This document shows positions 12,701 to 24,179 of a DNA stretch of 64,000 bases, in pieces. Source of the stretch: Siphonodentalium dalli (lineage: Eukaryota > Mollusca > Scaphopoda > Gadilida > Siphonodentaliidae); contig CP136065.1 of assembly GCA_032622095.1 (NCBI GenBank), positions 61,985,094 to 62,049,093 of the forward strand, given 5' to 3'. Numbering within the stretch: the first letter of the stretch is position 1; each line of letters starts with the position of its first letter. The notes beneath the pieces were generated by a model. It saw nothing but the letters and a program-made list of their open reading frames with translations. It was not told the DNA's origin and searched no databases. The translations under genes were made by a program, and so were the position numbers.

Positions 12701-15700
12701 CAATAAACATGGCCGCCAGCAGCCATATTGGATTTTACTCTTTGCATGACTAAATCCTTTGGCGCGGGCTACAGGTCGTAGCTTCGATCGGAACATCATG
12801 AAATTTGTCATGGATGTTAACAATGACATGTAGATGGGAACGAGGGATTTTGGGGTCGTTCGGCAGAATAACATGGCCGCCAGCAGCCATCTTGGATTTT
12901 ACTCTTTGCATGACTAAATCCTTTGGCCCGGGCTACAGGTCGTACCTTTGGTCTGATCTTTATGAAATTTGTCATGAATGTTGACATTGACATGTAGATG
13001 GGAACGAGTCATTTTGGGGTCATTCGGCCAAAAAACATGGCCGCTGGCAGCCATCTTGGATTTCAAGATTCAATCCATTGGCGCGGGCTACAGATCGTAC
13101 TGTTCCCCTGATCATCATGAAATTTGTCATTGATGTTAATAATGACATGTAGATGGGAACGAGTGATTTTGGTGTCGTTCGGCCAAAAAAAATGGCCGCC
13201 AGCAGCCATCTTGGATTTTACTCTTTGCATGACTAAATCTTTTGGCGCGGGCTACAGGTTGTACCTTTGGTCTAATCTTTATGAAATTTGTCATGAATGT
13301 TGACATTGACATGTAGATGGGAACGAATCATTGTGGGGTCATTCGGCCAAAAAACATGGCCGCTGGCGGCCATCTTAGATTTCAAAATTCAATCCATTGG
13401 CGCGGGCTACAGGTCGTACTGTTCGTCTGATCATCATGAAATTTGTCATGGATGTTAATATTGACATGTAGATGGGAACGAGTCATTTTGGGGTTGTTCG
13501 GCCAATAAACATGGCCGCCAGCAGCCATCTTGGATTTTACTCTTTGCATGACTAAATCCTTTGGCGCGGGCTACAGGTCGTTGTTTTGGTCGGAAGTTTA
13601 TGAAATTTGTCATGGATGTTAACACTGTCATGTAGATGGGAACGAGTGATTTTGGAGTTGTTCGGCCAAAAAACATGGCCGCCAGCAGCCATCTTGGATT
13701 TTACTCTTTGCATGACTAAATCCTTTGGCCCGGGCTACAGGTCGTACCTTTGGTCTAATCTTTATGAAATTTGTCATGAATGTTGACATTGACATGTAGA
13801 TGGGAACGAATCATTGTGGGGTCATTCGGCCAAAAAACATGGCAGCTGGCGGCCATCTTAGATTTCAAAATTCAATCCATTGGCGCGGGCTACAGGTCGT
13901 ACTGTTCGTCTGATCATCATGAAATTTGTCATGGATGTTAATATTGACATGTAGATGGGAACGAGTCATTTTGGGGTTGTTCGGCCATAAAACATGGCCG
14001 CCAGCAGCCATCTTGGATTTTACTCTTTGCATGACTAAATCCTTTGGCGCGGGCTACAGGTCGTAGCTTCGATCGGAAGTTTATGAAATTTGTCATGGAT
14101 GTTAACAATGACATGTAGATGGGAACGAGGGATTTTGGGGTCGTTCGGCTGAAAAACATGGCCGCCAGCAGCTATCTTGGATTTTACTCTTTGCATGACT
14201 AAATCCTTTGGCCCGGGCTACAGGTCGTACCTTTGGTCTGATCTTTATGAAATTTGTCATGAATGTTGACATTTACATGTAGATGGGAACGAGTCATTTT
14301 GGGGTCATTCGGCCAAAAAACATGGCCGCTGGCAGCCATCTTGGATTTCAAGATTCAATCCATTGGCGCGGGCTACAGATCGTACTGTTCCCCTGATCAT
14401 CATGAAATTTGTCATTGATGTTAATAATGACATGTAGATGGGAACGAGTGATTTTGGTGTCGTTCGGCCAAAAAACATGACCGCCAGCAGCCATCTTGGA
14501 TTTTACTCTTTGCATGACTAAATCCTTTGGCGCGGGCTACAGGTTGTACCTTTGGTCTAATCTTTATGAAATTTGTCATGAATGTTGACATTGACATGTA
14601 GATGGGAACGAATCATTGTGGGGTCATTCGGCCAAAAAACATGGCCGCTGGCGGCCATCTTAGATTTCAAAATTCAATCCGTTGGCGCGGGCTACAGGTC
14701 GTACTGTTCGTCTGATAATCATGAAATTTGTCATGGATGTTAATATTGACATGTAGATGGGAACGAGTCATTTTGGGGTTGTTCGGCCAATAAACATGGC
14801 CGCCAGCAGCCATATTGGATTTTACTCTTTGCATGACTAAATCCTTTGGCGCGGGCTACAGGTCGTAGCTTTGATCGGAACATCATGAAATTTGTCATGG
14901 ATGTTAACAATGACATGTAGATGGGAACGAGGGATTTTGGGGTCGTTCGGCAGAATAACATGGCCGCCAGCAGCCATCTTGGATTTTACTCTTTGCATGA
15001 CTAAATCCTTTGGCCCGGGCTACAGGTCGTACCTTTGGTCTGATCTTTATGAAATTTGTCATGAATGTTGACATTGACATGTAGATGGGAACGAGTCATT
15101 TTGGGGTCATTCGGCCAAAAAACATGGCCGCTGGCAGCCATCTTGGATTTCAAGATTCAATCCATTGGCGCGGGCTACAGATCGTACTGTTCCCCTGATC
15201 ATCATGAAATTTGTCATTGATGTTAATAATGACATGTAGATGGGAACGAGTGATTTTGGTGTCGTTCGGCCAAAAAACATGGCCGCCAGCAGCCATCTTG
15301 GATTTTACTCTTTGCATGACTAAATCTTTTGGCGCGGGCTACAGGTTGTACCTTTGGTCTAATCTTTATGAAATTTGTCATGAATGTTGACATTGACATG
15401 TAGATGGGAACGAATCATTGTGGGGTCATTCGGCCAAAAAACATGGCCGCTGGCGGCCATCTTAGATTTCAAAATTCAATCCATTGGCGCGGCCTACAGG
15501 TCGTACTGTTCGTCTGATCATCATGGAAATTTGTCATGGATGTTAATATTGACATGTAGATGGGAACGAGTCATTTTGGGGTCGTTCGGCCAATAAACAT
15601 GGCCGCCAGCAGCCATATTGGATTTTACTCTTTGCATGACTAAATCCTTTGGCGCGGGCTACAGGTCGTAGCTTTGATCGGAACATCATGAAATTTGTCA

Positions 15701-16798
15701 TGGATGTTAACAATGACATGTAGATGGGAACGAGGGATTTTGGGGTCGTTCGGCCGAAAAACATGGCCGCCAGCAGCCATCTTGGATTTTACTATTTGCA
15801 TGACTAAATCGTTGGGTGCGGGCTACAGGTCGTACCTTTGGTCTGATCTTTATGAAATTTGTCATGAATGTTGACATTGACATGTAGATGGGAACGAGTC
15901 ATTTTGGGGTCATTCGGCCAAAAAACATGGCCGCTGGCAGCCATCTTGGATTTCAAGATTCAATCCATTGGCGCGGGCTACAGGTCGTACTGTTCGTCTG
16001 ATCATCATGAAATTTGTCATTGATGTTAATAATGACATGTAGATGGGATCGAGTCGTTTTGGGGTCATTCGGTCAAAAAACATGGCCGCCAGCAGCCATC
16101 TTGGATTTTACTCTTTGCATGACTAAATCCTTTGGTGTGGGCTACAGGTCGTAGCTTTGGTCAGATGGTCATGAAATTTGTCATGAATTATAACAATGAC
16201 ATGTAGATGGGAACGAGTCGTTTTGGGGTCATTCGGTCAAAAAACATGGCCACCAGCATTTTACTCTTTGCATGACTAAATCCTTTGGCGTGGGCTACAG
16301 GTCATACCTTTGGTCTGATCTTTATTAAATTTGTCATGGATGTTAACACTGACATGTAGATGGGAACGAGTTGTACCTTTGGTCTAATCTTTATGAAATT
16401 TGTCATGAATGTTGACATTGACATGTAGATGGGAACAAATCATTGTGGGGTCATTCGGCCAAATAACATGGCTGCCAGCGGCCATATTGGATTTCAAAAT
16501 TCAATCCATTGGCGCGGTCTACAGGTCGTACTGTTCGTCTGATCATTATGAAATTTGTAGGTCGTAGCTTTGGTCAGATCTTCATAAAATTTGTCATGGA
16601 TGTTAACAATTATACGTAGATGGGAACGAGTCCTTTTGGGGTCAATTGGTCAAAAAAAATGGCCACCAGCAGCCATCTTGTATCTTACTCTTTGCATCAC
16701 TAAATCCTTTGGCGCAGGTTAGACATTTCAATTAGCACCTTTCCTATTCCTCCATTTACTGTCAACCATTAAATTATTCCCCTACCTAAGTTGAGCTA
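9776..16798. mobile_element. Nested satellite-bearing element with AGCTCAACTTA ends
   Basis: It begins AGCTCAACTTAC and ends CTAAGTTGAGCT, an inverted pair. Just inside the left end is a second inverted GTAAG copy, then GGCGTCCGTCGTCCGTGTG and a long 160-bp tandem array. The compact relative at 26210-26569 lacks this block at the corresponding place, showing that it is a later insertion. Bivalve pearl-type elements are known for a similar plan (short ends plus ~160-bp tandem core); relation to them is not shown here. Confidence 0.7.
9860..16720 (+). repeat. 160-bp satellite with higher-order structure, about 43 monomers
   Basis: Each monomer of about 160 bp contains GGCGCGGGCTACAGGTCGTA, GAAATTTGTCATG, GACATGTAGATGGGAACGA and CATGGCCGC. 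Two types alternate: type T enters through TTTGCATGACTAAATCC, type S through the shorter TTCAAGATTCAATCCATTGG. They are organised as TTS trimers (483 bp) and TS dimers (319 bp), giving higher-order periods of 1,285 bp (8-mers; 10083 to 11368, 10566 to 11851) and 2,087 bp (13-mers; 11368 to 13455, 11851 to 13938, 12653 to 14740). The last ~500 bp (16230-16720) is more diverged. The 73-residue ORFs repeated through it are by-products of repetition. Confidence 0.93.
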
Positions 16799-17004
16799 CA
16801 GTGTCATTGACACTTTCATTTCTTACATTCTTTAAGAATTTTATAATTTGTAATGTGTTAAGCCAATGCATTCTCTTATATATGCGAGGCGACCTATGGT
16901 CGACTCGCATATATAAGAGAATGCATTGGCACAGGGCCGTTCTGTTGGGTAAAGGGTTAATCAATCACTCATCATGTTACCGTGTCAGGGATAATCCTAC
17001 CAAA

Positions 17005-17800
17005 GCCTGCATATAGTATGTCTGTCATTTGCAGACTGAGGTCCCCAGAGGGTGAATTTAGTGACACTACCCCGCACAGCATGCTAGCATCACTAAAATC
17101 ACCCTCCAGGGACCTCATTATGCTTAGGCCTTATCTTCTGGAAAGTACCTATAGTCTCAAATTAACATTGTTTTTAGTTACTTTTCCCATCTGTTCAGTT
17201 TCTATATCCCCTAATTTGCAGAAGCTAAACTGCATAATCAAGGTGACTAATGTGTGAACTTCAACTGAGCAATTTCAATCTGATCCTAGGTCTCCCTTAG
17301 CTGTTGAGACATAAGCAGAACTTAAGATTCCCAGAAGTTTGGTTTTGATAGCTAAATGATTTGGTTACTAAGGACGTACCACAGATACAGTGTATCAGAT
17401 CTGAAAATATGGTGTCAGACTTTAGCAGAATGAGGTCCCAAGAGGCTGAATTTAGTAATGCTACCCAGCACGGCAGGCTAGGGTACCAAATTTATCCTAG
17501 GCGGGCCTCATTCTGTATGCATGGCCTCATCTGCTATGGGAGACCTAAACTCAGATTTACTTTCCCAGATGGTGAAGTACATCCAATGGGCACCTCGATT
17601 ATACATTGTGTCCTCTGCCAATTTGGGATATAGAGAAACTAAACTAAAACTAGCCTGCTGTGGGTTGGTAGCATCACTAATTCACCACCTGAGGAACTTA
17701 TTCTGCAAGTGTTTTGAACCATATTGTCAGGCGTGCAGTATCTGTGGTGAGGCCATAATGCTAAGCTGGCACCAAAACAATTCTACTCCATCAAAATAAT
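17005..17800. mobile_element. GAATGAGG hairpin MITE complex, left arm
   Basis: Starts near AAGCCTGCATATAGTATGTC and carries GACTGAGGTCCCCAGAGGG foldbacks, the core with TTAACATTGTTTTTAGTTAC, then further foldback modules to about 17700. It appears to be two family members abutting or nested. Counterparts in the right arm are at 29064-29870 and, duplicated, 27444-28080. Confidence 0.65.
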
Positions 17801-17809
17801 CTCTACAGG

Positions 17810-18590
17810 TCATGAATCCAAGAATTCCCTGTTGGTCACCCACAACAGTAGACAGGTTCAATGTTACTCAACATGTCCATCTATAATGACCCTCATAGAT
17901 AAGCTAGCCACTATCCTTAATAGTCCAGTCTGGGGGGGGGATAAAAAGACACTGATGGATCTAATGCTTCCAAATGAAATTAATTCTGCAGATGACAAGG
18001 GGTAAAGTTCCACAGGGTAGCCAATGTAAAACCAATAATCCCCCAGGTTAGAATCTATTCAGTGAGTTATAGTCTATGACAAGTCCCAATATACAAAATA
18101 GTACGTTTCTTAGAGAAATTAAATGGGCCATAACTTTGGTAAAAATTTGGCTGGCGGAACCCAAATTTAGAACTTGACCTATATTTGGGTTTGTAAACTC
18201 ACATACCAAATTTCATTCTATTCAGTTCAGACTTACTAAAGTTATCAACGGAAATGAAAATTGAGTGCAAATTCCAACAAAAAGAGCCACAAAGTACTCT
18301 GGTGAAAATTGGCGGGCGCAACCTCAACTCGAACTTGACCTGTATTTTCATTCCATTCTGTTGAAACTATCTAAAGTTATTATCTGGAAACCAAAAGCGT
18401 ACAGATGGACAGACAGCTCCTGATAGACGGATGGACAGACCAATAAAATAATATGTGTCATATTTAAAAAAAAAAAAAACAGACATATAAAAAACCTGAT
18501 ATGGTAAACATGATGGCCAGCAGTTCTGATTCCGTATATTGCCAATAATTATTACCTTGCCGAAAATTGGACTCAAATAAATATTTACAG
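17810..18590. repeat. Left-arm single-copy equivalent of the right-arm duplication
   Basis: Contains a G run at 17931-17939 and repeat-like sequence with GAACTTGACCTRTATTT (twice) and GATGGACAGACAGCTCC. It matches 28254-29050 and 26590-27410 in the right arm. Paired AACTTGACCT segments followed by a GGACAGAC tract resemble a dispersed invertebrate repeat. No gene was recognised. Confidence 0.55.
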
Positions 18591-18594
18591 GATA

Positions 18595-18965
18595 AGGCGA
18601 CACAAATTTTTAAGTCTGGTTTACGAACACATCCTACAACTTTTTTTCCATTTCATGAAAAAAAAAAAAAAAAAATTCTCCCAAATGTTTTTACACGCGT
18701 ACTGATTTTCATGTGCTGTCGCATCCGGTTCTGCTTATGATCATTTACAGATCCATATTTTCATGTATTTCATGACAAGAAATGTCTTGTTTGGTTAAGA
18801 ATTTCATTAAAAAAAATTTTTCACAATATTTGTAAAATTGATGTCAAATTCCACGATTTACTTGATATAAATTGGGGGGGACATTTATTTTTATTTTTTC
18901 CCCTCCTGCATCTACTTTTTTTCTCCCCACATGTTCGTAAACCAGACTTAAAAATTGGTGTCGCC
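18595..18965. mobile_element. TIR element with TA target duplication, left arm only
   Basis: Ends are AGGCGACACAAATTTTTAAG and its near complement CTTAAAAATTGGTGTCGCC, with TA at 18593-18594 and 18966-18967. The right arm (both duplicated copies, near 26605 and 28262) runs straight through the site. TA duplications suit Tc1/mariner-type MITEs. It has an A run near 18659-18675. A diverged relative is visible at 52560-52622. Confidence 0.78.
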
Positions 18966-18989
18966 TAAATACCTTCCTCCTCACAAAAA

Positions 18990-19260
18990 AACGCCATAAA
19001 TAATAAATACAAATATCTGCCTCTCTCATCACTATAAATAATAAATACAAATATCTGCCTCTCTCATCACTATAAATAATAAATACAAATATCTGGCTCT
19101 CTCATCACTATAAATAAATACAAATATCTGCCTCTCTCATCACATAAATAATAAATACAAATATCTGCCTCTCTCATCACTATAAATAATAAATACAAAT
19201 ATCTGCCTCTCTCATCACTTTAAATAATAAATACAAATACCGGCCTCTCTCATCACTTTG
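18990..19260. repeat. 38-bp minisatellite, left arm
   Basis: About seven tandem copies of a 38-bp unit containing AATACAAATATCTGCCTCTC and TCATCACT. The right arm holds only a partial copy at about 26175-26209 and about four copies at 28081-28229, so copy number differs strongly between the arms. Confidence 0.85.
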
Positions 19261-20390
19261 AAACAAAATGAAATTCCCTGAGAAACAAACTATTTTATTC
19301 ATTTGGTCTAAGTTAATGACAAGACACAGGCAATTATTGGAGTTATCCCTCTTGGGGAAATCCCCTGCACAGACAGCATATATCATAGAGCATTATCAGA
19401 GAATGAAGATAACGCTGACAATATTACCTCTGGGATTCAGATGAGGCAAGATAAGGCATCTAGTTATCCCTTCTTCAACAGAATTTCACTTAAAGGTGAG
19501 GAACACATTAATACAAATATCAGATATCTCTGTCTACATCAGAAATTAGCAAACAGATTGATCAGGCCTGCAAATGACCATTCAGTTCGCCTGGAGATGC
19601 GATAATGATGCGACAGAAAAACAGGTCATTGTCCCAAAAAATGGACATTTCAAATTATATTACTTCAATTATACTCTTTGCTTGGTAATAATAGCAGTAA
19701 TAGTGATATAACAGTTTGTGTAACCCTTCTTGTAACCTATGGGTTACCAAGGCACAAACTATGCGAATGAAAAATAGGCTATGCAAAATTATGAAATTTG
19801 CAGGTCTGTAGGTAGATTTAATCGCTATTAGAAAGCACGTTGGTACTGTGATAACACTTTACATAATGACAAAAGAGAAACACATACAAGTAAATATTTA
19901 CATAGTCTGCTGTGTTACACTAAATCCTGTTTGGTGATTGGTCAACCGCCAATTGGGTCACCTGTTTCATACCGCAATAACACACAGACCGTAACACGTA
20001 CAAACACGAAGTAACAAATTGTTGACCTAATCACTAAAAGGCGTCAGCGGAATAATTGGGTTTTTAAAAGTTCAGCCGAATTGCATCTGAAGCCAGTAAA
20101 TTATATTGATCACGTTATGGTTACTAAGTGCTAAGAAATCTTATATTGGGCTGACTTAATATGCTGCATGGGCTAGTCTCAGCAGATTTTGTTAAAATAT
20201 ATAGGAATGAACTTTTTTATGGGAATAAATCATAAAAAGCTATATAAATATAAGAAATGAATGTAGTGGTTGTGTGCTATTGGGGATGTGGAGCTGTGGA
20301 CCACATAGACACATCCCACAATAACATACACCCACTACATTCATTTCTTAAGTAACAACATGAAAAATAACAATATAACTACAACCCAAA
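19261..20390. other. Left-arm host-like stretch, no recognised gene
   Basis: Matches 25070-26165 in the right arm. It contains a hairpin of ~70-80 bp near 20255-20352 (TAAGAAATGAATGTAGTGG with its inverse AAATGAATG complement). No ORF, tRNA or repeat family was recognised elsewhere. Confidence 0.55.
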
Positions 20391-20394
20391 GGGT

Positions 20395-20946
20395 GATTTT
20401 AGTGAAACTATCCCGCATAGCAGGTTAACATCACTAAATTCACCTTCTGCGGACCTCATTCTGCTTAGCACTCATCTTCTCTGGAATATTTCTTTATTAC
20501 TAAATTTCATAGAAACTTCTTCACATAGATTCTATTTCTTTTTTAGTTTAGTTTCTCTATATCCCCAAATTGTCAGACGACACATTACATAATCGAGGTT
20601 CCCAATGGGTGTACATCACAATATTCACCATTTGGAAACTTCAATCTGAGTCGATGTCAGTGTTCGCGCTGGACCGAAAAAAACTTTAGCCAAAAGTTTA
20701 GCCAAATGAAAATTTTATTAGCCAAATGAAAAAAACTTCAGCCAAATGTTTTTTTGGCCAAATTAAAAACAACTTTGGTCAAATTAAATCATCGTTTTCT
20801 GGTCGGTTCACAATTAATGACTAAAACGTAAAAACTAACAGATAAAGGTAAAATACACAATAGTTTAAATAATTTTGATGAACTACAAGTATTTTTATAT
20901 ATATCATTTATTAAAAATTTATTAATCTTTATGTGAAAGAGTGATT

Positions 20947-20985
<39 letters not shown>

Positions 20986-21995
20986 AACCCGGTATTGTCC
21001 TTCTTAATGTCATAATTTTTTTGTTTTATATCAATATCTATTTTTAAATCATTAAATAGTTATCCTTGCGAAAATATCTAAGTGATATCTGGAAACTAAT
21101 AACTTAATATTGTTACGCCATTATCAAATTACAATCTGTCATAAAAGCATGCATATTATTTTGACTGTATCGGTATTGACGACAAATAGCCACAAAATAT
21201 CTGTCGTGATTCAGATTTGGCTGATTAAGCTATTGTCTTACACTTGGTGCTCATAAACCTCGACCATCATAAATACAATGTCATCATAAACATGCATTGT
21301 GCAGGCGCGCCGTGAGTGACCAGACAGACAATGGGCTGACTGGGGGATTAGGGGATTAAATGTAAAAATTAATAATGACCTTTTGCTGCTTCGTGCAGAG
21401 TGACGTAATCTTTCTCCAGATTAAAACAGCCTGCACATGTTACGAACAAATTGCTTATATACCGGCGTCAATGCACTTTACAAAACATTGCTTTCTTCAC
21501 ATTGTCATAATTCAACCACGGTCGGTTTAATGTCCATGCGTCTTTGTTTGTCCGTCTTGTGAAAACTAAAGATGATTGCATATCACTTTATGATCGCTTG
21601 GTTGATAGAGTTGTCGATCGGGTTTCCCTTTGTACGATATTTCATAAGTACGACAATAATAAAATACTTTCGTCACCTAACTTCGTCTTGAATGTCGATC
21701 TATTGAGCGCTTTTATTAATTAGCTTTCTGGCTCCATGCTATCAGTCTCCATTTGGGTTCAAAAAAAGTTTAGCCAAAAGTTTAGCCAAATGAAATTTTT
21801 ATTAGCCAAATTCGAAAAATATTAGCCATTGGCTAATTTGGCTACCGACAGCGCGAACACTGGTCGATGTCTCCCACAGCAGATGAGGCCAAAGCAGAAA
21901 AAGGCCCCCAGAGTGTTGAATTTGGGGATGCTAGCCCAATATGCTGGATAGCATCACTAAATTCTGCATGACAGGCATACTAAACTCAGGCTTGC
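20395..21995. mobile_element. GAATGAGG hairpin MITE, split by the hAT-like element, left arm
   Basis: The family foldback modules lie at 20395-20465 and 21895-21965, with the variant core TAGTTTCTCTATATCCCC between them. The 3' end ACTAAACTCAGGCTTG is present; the left terminus is missing. The right-arm counterpart without the hAT insertion is 24655-25035. Confidence 0.65.
20658..21862. mobile_element. hAT-like element with perfect 8-bp TSD, left arm only
   Basis: The ends are a perfect 14-bp TIR, CAGTGTTCGCGCTG. GTCGATGT flanks it at 20650-20657 and 21863-21870, and the right arm has the single uninterrupted ACATCGAC at 24765-24772. CAGTG ends and an 8-bp duplication match the hAT superfamily. 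Both subterminal regions are dense in TTAGCCAAA motifs, which could be transposase binding repeats. A G run of more than 30 bases lies at about 20951-20984. No transposase ORF is present. Confidence 0.9.
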
Positions 21996-22143
21996 CATCA
22001 AGTCAGAGGGGACAGCTGCATTGGGAGATTAATCAGATTGTTTATCTTTAGATTTATTTAAGTGTTTTCCATGTGGGCCTGTTTCTATCAATAATTAGCA
22101 GGAGCTAACACACATAACTGTGTAAATTGTTAGATAGTAGGTA

Positions 22144-22331
22144 CAGTAATGCCCTAAGTAATCATCTCCATAACCACAGCAGAATTATGGGTAACTTTTC
22201 AGGATTTAGTCGGAAATATGGCTTGTGAGAGCTTTCCGATGAATGGCAACAAGCCATATTTCCGACTAAATCCTGAAAAGTTACCCATAATTCTGCTGTG
22301 GTTATGGAGTTGATTACTTAGGGCATTACTG
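22144..22331. mobile_element. Palindromic CAGTAATGCCC MITE, left arm
   Basis: 188 bp, flanked by TA at 22142-22143 and 22332-22333, with long near-perfect inverted arms meeting at a GAGAGCTTTCC turn. It is matched by 23905-24092 in the right arm. Confidence 0.85.
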
Positions 22332-22333
22332 TA

Positions 22334-22971
22334 TACTGATGTGATATAACTGCAAATATGGTTCCATTTGTGAATCCTGTTATGTCCTCCAATAGAAGGT
22401 TAGCTTTTTATCTCAACTCAATCGGAATGCCACCAATCGATGTAGCCGCCAATCAATCATACAGTGACAGATAGTATTTTACGAAATGATTACGAATATG
22501 TATTACAACTTATTGAAAGCACGTCTGTTCTTTGATTATAATGTTTGGGGAGATAGCTTTCTGATACCTAAAAATATCCATTCATGACAAGTGTATGCTT
22601 TGAATAATGTACAGATTATTTTAGTTTTTTTTTTAAATTAATGTTTAAGTTTATGTCCCCTTGTCTGAAGACAAATAAGAAAGCAATTAGTGAAAACTGT
22701 TTCTACAGCACATTTTTATATGCAGTATGCCATATAATGCCACATTCATCCTATTGCTTTATATAAATCGAAGCTGATCAATAACAACTGACAGCGTTAC
22801 TCTTGGAAAAATTTTATTCCATTTCCAGTTAAATTGATCTTGTTATAGCTTTTTGTAAGATTTTTTGCCTATGAAATTTTGACGGATTTATCACTAAAAC
22901 AAGTGATATTCCTGTGCATTGTATTATCAGAGAATGAAGATAACACTGCTAATATTAACTGGGGAATTAGG
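22334..22971. other. Innermost left-arm sequence before the gap
   Basis: Matches 23264-23900 on the right. AT-rich, with no ORF or repeat family recognised. Homologous 23072-23263 fragments (see spacer entry) imply that part of this segment exists in extra copies at the palindrome centre. Confidence 0.6.
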
Positions 22972-23071
22972 NNNNNNNNNNNNNNNNNNNNNNNNNNNNN
23001 NNNNNNNNNNNNNNNNNNNNNNNNNNNNNNNNNNNNNNNNNNNNNNNNNNNNNNNNNNNNNNNNNNNNNNN
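22972..23071. other. Assembly gap, exactly 100 N
   Basis: One hundred consecutive N lie almost at the symmetry axis of the palindrome. A round 100 N is a common convention for a scaffold join of unknown length, so the true distance and even the adjacency of the two arms is unproven. ORFs running through this run are artefacts. Confidence 0.98.
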
Positions 23072-23263
23072 TTCATAGGCAAAAAAACTTTAACAAGATC
23101 AGTTTACTGGAATTGTAATAAAATTTTCCTCAGACATTATCATCGAAGATCAAGCTTGCTTGCAGTGAGTATGTCAGTGAATACATATTCGTAATCATGT
23201 TTGCTAATTTCTGATGTAGACTTCTGTTGAAGAAGGGACAACTAGATCCGTTATCTAGCCTCT
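23072..23263. other. Mosaic spacer between gap and right arm
   Basis: These 192 bases follow the gap before the arm match begins. They are not unique: the first ~70 resemble a diverged copy of 23361-23440 (TTCATAGGCAAAAAA, then AACAAGATCA), and the stretch TTGCTAATTTCTGATGTAGA followed by TTGAAGAAGGGA resembles 25876-25965 in shortened form. The spacer therefore looks like a compressed, rearranged copy of right-arm sequence in the same orientation. It could be a rearrangement at the palindrome centre or a poorly assembled contig end. Confidence 0.6.
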
Positions 23264-23904
23264 CCTAATTCCCCAGTTAATATTAGCAGTGTTATCTTCA
23301 TTCTCTGATAATACAATGCACAGGAATATCACTTGTTTTAGTGATAAATCCGTCAAAATTTCATAGGCAAAAAATCTTACAAAAAGCTATAACAAGATCA
23401 ATTTAACTGGAAATGGAATAAAAGTTTCCCAAGAGTAACGCTGTCAGTTGTTATTGATCAGCTTCGATTTATATAAAGCAATATGATGAATGTGGCATTA
23501 TATGGCATACTGCATATAAAATGTGCTGTAAAAACAGTTTTCACTAATTGCTTTCTTATTTGTCTTCAGACAAGGGGACATAAACTTAAACATTAATTTA
23601 AAAATAAACTAAAATAATCTGTACATTATTCAAAGCATACACTTGTCATGAATGGATATTTTTTCGGTATCAGAAAGCTATATCTCCCCAAACATTATAA
23701 TCAAAGAACAGACTTGCTTTCAATAAGTTGTAATACATATTCGTAATCATTTCGTAAAATACTAGCTGTCACTGTATGATTGATTGGCGGCTACATCGAT
23801 TGGTGGCATTCCGATTGAGTTGAGACAAAAAGCTAACCTTCTATTGGAGGACAAAACAGGATTCACAAATGGAACCATATTTGCAGTTATATCACATCTG
23901 TATA

Positions 23905-24092
23905 CAGTAATGCCCTAAGTGATCAACTCCAGAACCACAGCAGAATTATGGGTAACTTTTCAGGATTTAGTCGGAAATATGGCTTGTTGCCATTCATCGG
24001 AAAGCTCTCACAAGCCATATTTCCGACTAAATCCTGAAAAGTTACCCATAATTCTGCTGTGGTTATGGAGACGATTACTTAGGGCATTACTG
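23905..24092. mobile_element. Palindromic CAGTAATGCCC MITE, right-arm counterpart
   Basis: 188 bp with TA on both sides; the hairpin turn reads CGGAAAGCTCTC. It is the reverse complement of 22144-22331, so the insertion predates arm divergence. Confidence 0.85.
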
Positions 24093-24179
24093 TACCTATT
24101 ATCTCAAAATTTACACAGTTATGTGTGTTAGCTCCTGCTAATTATTGATAGAAACAGGCCCACATCGAAAACACTTAAA

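Larger units (their letters stand above)
9533..16956. mobile_element. piggyBac-like TTAA element, 7.4 kb, carrying a satellite; left arm only
   Basis: The ends are CCCTTTACCCAACAAAC and ..GTTCTGTTGGGTAAAGGG, flanked by TTAA at 9529-9532 and 16957-16960. The right arm shows a single TTAA at the matching site (29907-29910) with uninterrupted host sequence. The outer parts match the compact 360-bp element at 26210-26569, including GAACCATACAAATATGGATA and the paired GCATTCTCTTATATATGCGA hairpins (about 9687-9750 and 16861-16930). A 7-kb satellite-bearing element is nested between them. No transposase ORF is visible. Confidence 0.88.
1..22971 (+). repeat. Left arm of giant inverted repeat (palindrome)
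   Basis: Base 1 pairs with base 42646 and the match continues inward to 22971, next to the N run. Examples: 1-60 is the reverse complement of 42587-42646; 2489-2695 matches 39932-40138; 9187-9408 matches 30031-30294; 17521-17799 matches 29064-29342; 22920-22971 matches 23264-23316. Identity is high but not perfect, with scattered substitutions, differing homopolymer lengths and five large arm-specific insertions listed separately. The arm may extend left of the window. It could be a genuine inverted duplication or the second haplotype of the right arm. Confidence 0.95.

Noticed and set aside
10083-15764. Nine 73-residue minus-strand ORFs of near-identical sequence
   Set aside because: They are produced by the 160-bp satellite; the monomer length is not a multiple of three and the ORFs span parts of two monomers with no start signals or domains.
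18990-19260. Second CRISPR-like pattern (38-bp units)
   Set aside because: Head-to-tail minisatellite without spacers.
20789-21013. ORF with a long proline run
   Set aside because: It is the translation of the poly-G tract inside the hAT-like element.
22879-23194. ORFs spanning the centre of the palindrome
   Set aside because: They cross the 100-N gap and have no real sequence in their middle.
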